From Craterostigma plantagineum (lineage: Eukaryota > Streptophyta > Magnoliopsida > Lamiales > Linderniaceae): a stretch of DNA of 64,000 bases. Made by a program: the position numbers and the translations under genes. The notes under the pieces were generated by a model. That model saw only the letters and a list, made by a program, of their open reading frames with translations, ran no database searches and had not been told where the DNA came from. Below, in pieces: positions 59,175 through 64,000 of the stretch (within the stretch, counting starts at the first letter, position 1; each line of letters opens with the position of its first letter). The stretch is from positions 21,364,001-21,428,000 of the forward strand of contig JAPQWV010000012.1 of the NCBI GenBank assembly GCA_027422505.1, in the 5' to 3' direction.

Positions 59175-60694
59175 TAGGGCTGAGGAAATATACTGAAATA
59201 CTGATATACCGTCCTTATCGTATCGAAACGTATCGAAAATATTGAAAATTTTGGTATACCGAAGTTTTTGGTAGGTATGATACCGTACCGAATTAGGGCT
59301 GAGCAAAAATATCCGAAAACCGGATTCCGATCCGATATCCGGTTTTCAAAACCCTAAAATCCGAATATTCGGTTTTAAAAACCGGATCGGATATCCGATC
59401 CGATTTATTTTAAAATAAACCTGATCGGATACGGATAGTGGTTTGTCTAAAATCCGGATATCCGGTATCCGGTTTTATATTTAAAAAATAATAAAAAAAA
59501 AATAGCCCAAAATGAAAAATGAATGTCAAAAAGGAAAAAAAATCCTATAGAAATATTTATATTTATATTATTTTATTACATAATTTTGAATCATGAATTC
59601 ACATATTGTGTGAATTACTATGTGTAGAAATATTTATATGAAAAAATAAATTTTTTATTTTGATAAGAAATAAAAAAAATTATTTTGAACAGAATATATT
59701 TTGAATCATGAATTCACATATTGTTTATTATTTATTATGTAATTTTGAATCATGAATTCACATATTGTTTTAATTACTACGTGTAGCAGTTTTATATGAA
59801 AAAATATATTTTTTATTTTGATAAGAAATAAAAAATGATTTTGTAAAGAAAATATGAAAAATTATACTACAAAAATAAATTTAAAAACCGGATACGGATA
59901 TCCGATTTAAATATCCGAATAAAGCGGATATCCGATTTTCGGATATCCGATTAAAACCGGACCGGATATGGATATCATTTTTTGATATCCGAAAATCCGG
60001 ATATCCCAATTTCGGATATCCGAAAATCCGGATATCCGGTTTTGCTCACCCCTAACGGTAATGGTATGAAAATTTTAAAAATTAGGTATACCGATTATAC
60101 CGAAATACTAAAATTTTTAATATTATATATACACACCTACATATATTATATTATTTCAAAAAAATATAAAATGAGTAAAAATATTATAAGGATCTTCATA
60201 AATTTATTTAACCCATAAATTATTAACTATACTCAACTTTCTAAGATTATTGGGCCCATTTTACTTACATTAAAAAAACAAAAGGAAATATAAAATATCC
60301 GTTTCTTTTTAATTAATCTGTATATAAAGTTGTATTTTGTGGTCATGTAAAGTTCTTTTTCTTACTAAGGAGACTCTAAAATATGTAAATTATTTAAGGT
60401 TATTTCATGAATTAAAAATCTTTTTATTTTGAAAAATTTGGTATTAATAATCCATCTTATTGGGGCCTAAGGAGTTTGAATTGACTAAAAATCGAAAACA
60501 ACGAATTAACGAGTTACGAGACACTCATGGTAAAAAACTCTCCGTGTATAGAAGGTATGATACTGATACCATACCGAAATTTCGGTATGATACCGTATCG
60601 AAATTTAAGGTATATCGAAATTTTGGTATGATATTGGTATGATTTTTTTCACTACCGAAATTTCGGTACGGTATACCGTACCGAACCACCCCTG
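59175..60694. mobile_element. Non-autonomous hAT (outer), 8-bp TSD
   Basis: A perfect 8-bp duplication, ccaactac, flanks it (59167-59174 and 60695-60702). The ends read TAGGGCTGAGG and, inward from the right, CAGGGGTGGTT, the common plant hAT type. Subterminal regions carry many tatcgaaa and ggtataccg words. No coding sequence; a second element is inserted at 59294-60054. Confidence 0.85.
59294..60054. mobile_element. Nested hAT MITE rich in GGATATCCG palindromes
   Basis: The ends read TAGGGCTGAGCAAAA and, inward from the right, TAGGGGTGAGCAAAA. Both subterminal zones hold clustered ggatatccg/cggatatccg palindromes (59310-59480 and 59880-60040). The centre repeats a ttttgaatcatgaattcaca block three times. 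I could not settle the target duplication. Confidence 0.75.
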
Positions 60695-60815
60695 CCAACT
60701 ACAACACAAAATCAACTCCTAAGCACACTAAAAATGAAAAAAAAAAAAAACATAAAAAAACAAAACAAAAGATAAATCAAGAATCTTCACTTAAATATTA
60801 TTTAATAGCATGAGA

Positions 60816-62322
60816 TCAAAAGTTCCTACGGTTTAACTGCCATGAAAATTGTTCGCCGGCCGCCATTGCCCGAGAAGCCGATCCAATCGAGCCCTCGTAT
60901 CTGACGATTTTAATCGCAAAAAAAAAATATAGTAAGAGTTCTATCATATAATTAAGCCACACAATTTTATCGCATTATCGTTTAATTTTATCGCATATAT
61001 ATATAAACTTACAGTCCGAGAAGGAGAAAAGCATTAGTCTGCAAAACGATAGCACCTTCGCCGCCGTTCTTCAAAGTGTTTAAAGATCTTGCGCAGAAAC
61101 AACTCTCATGAATTGAGGTGATGAGATCTGTTAAAACATATATTCATGGAAATGCAATTAATAGCTCAAATACGAAATGATTATATAGCAAAAAAATGAT
61201 GATGAGTCATGTCCTCAGATGTGAATGTGAATGGGCAGCCAAACTCACATTCGTTCGGACCGACGAAGAATGTCTCCGTTTGAAAATTGTTTCTCTTTAC
61301 GAAACTGATAAACTGACTTATCTCCGTTGGATCTGCTTCGATGCACGCTTTTTCTGCACTAGAAATCAATGGGGAAGAAAAACAGATTTTGATCTATAGC
61401 TTGCGATATGAAATTTGCACGGGGGAAAGATTTTGAATCCCAACTTAATATGAAAGTAAATGGAGATTAATCGTCTATACTATCGATTGGTTACAGGACC
61501 AAACTGTAAAATTTAACGGGAATGTTATTTCGGTGTTCTTGACACTCCAAAGAGCATCAGTTCGTGCAAGAAAACATACGATTCACATAGATCAAAATTG
61601 CCAAATACGAAGATTTAACCTTCTGGCAATAATAAAAAGAAGCTGGACAGAAAGATATTGTAATCTTAAGAAATTGGGCTCTTGAAACGACTCTTGAATA
61701 TCGATCGATGAAGCTCGATTTTTTCGTGAACAAAATAAACTGAAGCACCTTTATATATAGAGTGAGATATGATGAGGTAAACCAAAAAATATTCAAGCTA
61801 CTGACTCAAATATGATAAACTTATAACCTAAGCAACCACCATATATTCGAGTATGCAACCATTATACACATTGGACAGCATTCAATAATAACAACTCCCA
61901 AAATGCAATGGGAAAACAAAGTAGAAGAAGGCTTACATGGTCGATAATAGGCGAGAAGGCCCAGTTGGATCAAAATTAATCAATATAGCAGATTTCAAAG
62001 GCAACCCTGTACATTATAAACCTTGCATCATCAGTTTATTTATTCAAATTTCAATCAATGATCAGTTTCTTTTATGAAAAATAGCTACTTTGGGAACCAT
62101 GACAAGTTATAGAAATTAAGTTACTACAGATGTAAAATATAAACTGTGTGGGTTAAGCTTGGTTTGTTACGACAAAACCTACTTCGATTAAACCAGCGAA
62201 TATGAACTAAAAAATCTAGAATTCTTGGCAAAAATATAATAATGCAATTAACCTGAAGAACCAACATTATTCGATGCCCACTTATCCCACAATCTACGCA
62301 CGACGGTCCAGTCCACGGTCAT
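60816..62322 (-). CDS. Conserved-looking 149-aa protein, five exons, function unknown
   Basis: Five exons join in frame: 62253-62322, 61937-62006, 61249-61358, 61013-61127 and 60816-60900 (70, 70, 110, 115 and 85 bases, 450 in total). All introns are GT-AG, and phases 1, 2, 1 and 2 match on both sides. The protein starts MTVDWTVVRRLWDKWASNN, continues FDPTGPSRLLSTIAEK, ADPTEISQFISFVKRNN and FFVGPNEYLITSIHE, then GGEGAIVLQTNAFLLLGLYE and GSIGSASRAMAAGEQFSWQL, and ends NRRNF. A 5' untranslated exon probably lies at 62380-62560, since an acceptor sits just before the ATG. Codon structure and clean splicing argue for a real gene. I have a sense of similarity to a conserved plant protein but cannot name it. 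There is no signal peptide; one short hydrophobic stretch (AFLLLGLY) is too short for a membrane helix. Confidence 0.72.
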
Positions 62323-62679
62323 TCTTAGCGATCTGAAACCAAAAAAAAAAAAAAAACGAGTCGGCATTTCGTCGAGCTGTTGGCGTGCACCCATCGGAAA
62401 AAAAATTAATCGTATTTTCCATAGGAACCCAATCGTTTTCCAAGACCCAAGAAAACAGCAGACTACCACGATGCATGAACGATGAATCGAAGCTACCCCA
62501 CCTCTGTGATTTATGATGTGCAAAATGCTTGTATGATAAAAAAGAAAGCTGATATTTAAGTCTAATTTATCGGGAATGAGTAATTATCTGAACGGTAGAA
62601 AAATGTTTCACGAGTTTTTTTTTCTTTTTTTTTTTAAATTCAATCATTTCAGTATAGCGAGCTATCTCTTTGCAATCCT
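62323..62679 (-). other. Leader region of the 149-aa gene
   Basis: Contains an A18-type tract (62340-62356) just upstream of the coding exon acceptor and a likely untranslated exon near 62380-62560. The donor of that exon is not certain. A T-rich tract lies at 62617-62637. Confidence 0.4.
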
Positions 62680-63095
62680 TGGGCATGGGCTCGAACGTGC
62701 GGGCCCACATGCTTGGCCCAATCCCACTTAACGGGTCGTGCCGTGCCGGGCTCAAAAATCAACAGCTTTCATGCAGCACGTTGTGGGACTCGTGCCATGC
62801 GGGCACGGGCTCGGGCCAGTCGCGGGCTTTATACGGGGCGGGGTGAGAATGAGTATAATGTAAGCAGAATTATGAAAATAAATGAATATGCAAATAAATG
62901 CAAGGGCCTGTGGGCCGTGCTTGCGGGTCGCGCTGCGAGTCGAAGAACGAGCCAGGCATGGGGGTTGGGCCAAAATCAAATTGATACACGTCCGAAGCAA
63001 GCGACCCGTGAAGCGACTTGCGGGCCGGGCTCGTGCCTGTTATGGGCCCGTGTCGGGCCGGCCCATCGGCGTGCTAGCCCGGCCTATGCCCACCT
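62680..63095. mobile_element. GC-rich non-autonomous hAT-like MITE
   Basis: Both ends hold clustered ggcccgtgccgggc-type words in inverse orientation (ccttgggcatgggctcg on the left; ggcctatgcccaccttta on the right), with little in the middle. This is a common plant hAT MITE type. The open frames over it come from its composition. No clear target duplication found. Confidence 0.55.
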
Positions 63096-63639
63096 TTACT
63101 TCGCACACACACTAATTGAGATGGTGCGCGTCCATTGAATTGACTTAACTCATTCCACGGTCACCGCATCATATAGAGATTTTCAGGCCCAATTGACAAT
63201 AGAGGGAGTTGGCCCACAAGCTTATATTTTCCACTAACTCCATCAATTATCCAATGTGAGACTGGGTTTGACACCAAACAATAACTATTGTTATTATTTG
63301 TTTATTTTTCGACGTTTAAACATATTAAGCATATACAAGTTTATTTAAGCAACCAAACCGTGTTATTACTCGACGTGAATCATAGAACCCTCCTTTTCTT
63401 GGAGGAAATGTTTTGTTTCCAGACTTTGATGGGGCAAGTTGAGATTTGAATATTACCAAGTTTTGCTTTAACAAATTTCTTACATGTTTTTTTTTGTATT
63501 TATTATTTGACTAGCTATGAGCTTATCGTGGAATTAAATTCACTCATATTCAACAACGAAAATCAAGTAAAATAACAAGGATTTCATAAAATACGTTGAA
63601 TGAAAAAAATAAAGCATTATAATAATAATACTTGTTGAG
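63096..63639. other. AT-rich intergenic stretch
   Basis: No gene, RNA or repeat that I can support. Confidence 0.4.
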
Positions 63640-64000
63640 ATTTCAGCCGCCTTAGGTTCGCAATCCGCACATCTATCAAATGTGTGTGTGAATTGATCCA
63701 AGAAACACGTTCTTGGAGTCGATCGAATCGAAAACAGATGAAAACGAAAACCAGAAAAATAACAGAGATTTACGTGGTTCGACCCAACTTTGGTCTATGT
63801 CCACGGACCAATCAGAGCTTATTTTACTAATTGAGAAGAAGGGTTTACAAGATTCACATACGCTCTACAAATGTCTAGTTTACACCTCACAGAGATTCGC
63901 TCTCTAAGCCCTCAAAGTTGCCTACTCGAAACAGCAAATCTGATATTTATACTGAAGAACCCAGCAGCTTTTATCAACGACCAGCTATAACGACTTGTAC
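63640..64000 (-). mobile_element. copia LTR (partial), related to 9815-12044
   Basis: 63640-63700 shares the gag-start/LTR-end junction of the 9815-12044 element (cttgttgagatttc... and ttcgcaatc), and 63740-63990 matches its LTR features (cacggaccaatcagagctta, gtttacaagattcac and gtctagtttacacc). The gag part is truncated on the left and the LTR runs past the window edge. Confidence 0.65.

Noticed and set aside
62713..63138. 141-residue Arg/Ala/Gly-rich ORF
   Set aside because: It comes from the GC-rich ends of a hAT-like MITE and has no family resemblance.
1..64000. tRNA, rRNA or other structured RNA genes
   Set aside because: None seen. The Met-tRNA-like words at 35545 and just left of 38911 are retrotransposon primer-binding sites.

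Overview
The window is nuclear DNA of a flowering plant. It is AT-rich, with spliced genes, TATA-box promoters and many class I and class II plant transposons. An R1/late-blight-type NLR remnant points weakly to an asterid. Three loci appear intact or nearly so: a full-length CLASSY-type SNF2 chromatin remodeler (51802-57012, minus; one splice junction uncertain), a small LEA_1 gene (24311-24743, plus) and a five-exon gene for a 149-residue protein I cannot name (60816-62322, minus). Two further small spliced genes (1513-2438 and 12652-13572, minus) also read through without breaks.

The left third (1-24 kb) is a tandem array of miniature CLASSY-derived genes. Each unit has a TATA box, a first exon ending in an ATG, an exon matching the region before the CLASSY helicase, an exon with the CLASSY Cys-His/Cys-x2-Cys module, and a short last exon that stops after a basic tail instead of entering the helicase. 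Six units lie head to tail on the minus strand and alternate between two subtypes (b-a-b-a-b-a). Copies A and C encode intact 132-residue proteins; the other copies are broken. The array has been split by a 4.7-kb hAT element (3423-8113), a copia fragment holding a foldback element (9815-12044) and a 4.7-kb MULE-like element full of satellite repeats (14921-19614).

The centre (24.8-51 kb) is nested transposons and gene fragments. A decayed copy of the CLASSY 3' end and 3' flank has been split twice, by a MULE carrying a spliced FAR1-type transposase (25103-29012) and by a Ty1/copia element (29127-35821) that itself received a 1.6-kb element. A DUF1985-type fragment follows, split by a 2.2-kb gag-only copia element with a perfect 5-bp target duplication. 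Next come a solo LTR, a copia RT/RNase H fragment, a 5'-truncated NLR pseudogene, another mini-CLASSY fragment and a decayed copia element.

The right part holds the full-length CLASSY gene, its upstream region, nested hAT MITEs, the 149-residue gene, and the LTR of a retroelement that runs off the window.

The most notable point is that several CLASSY-related sequences, all on one strand, surround a complete CLASSY gene. CLASSY proteins steer RNA polymerase IV in RNA-directed DNA methylation, so helicase-less mini-CLASSY proteins could be diversified partners, decoys, or sources of small RNA that target the parent. That function is inference. The exon structures and reading frames are read directly from the sequence.
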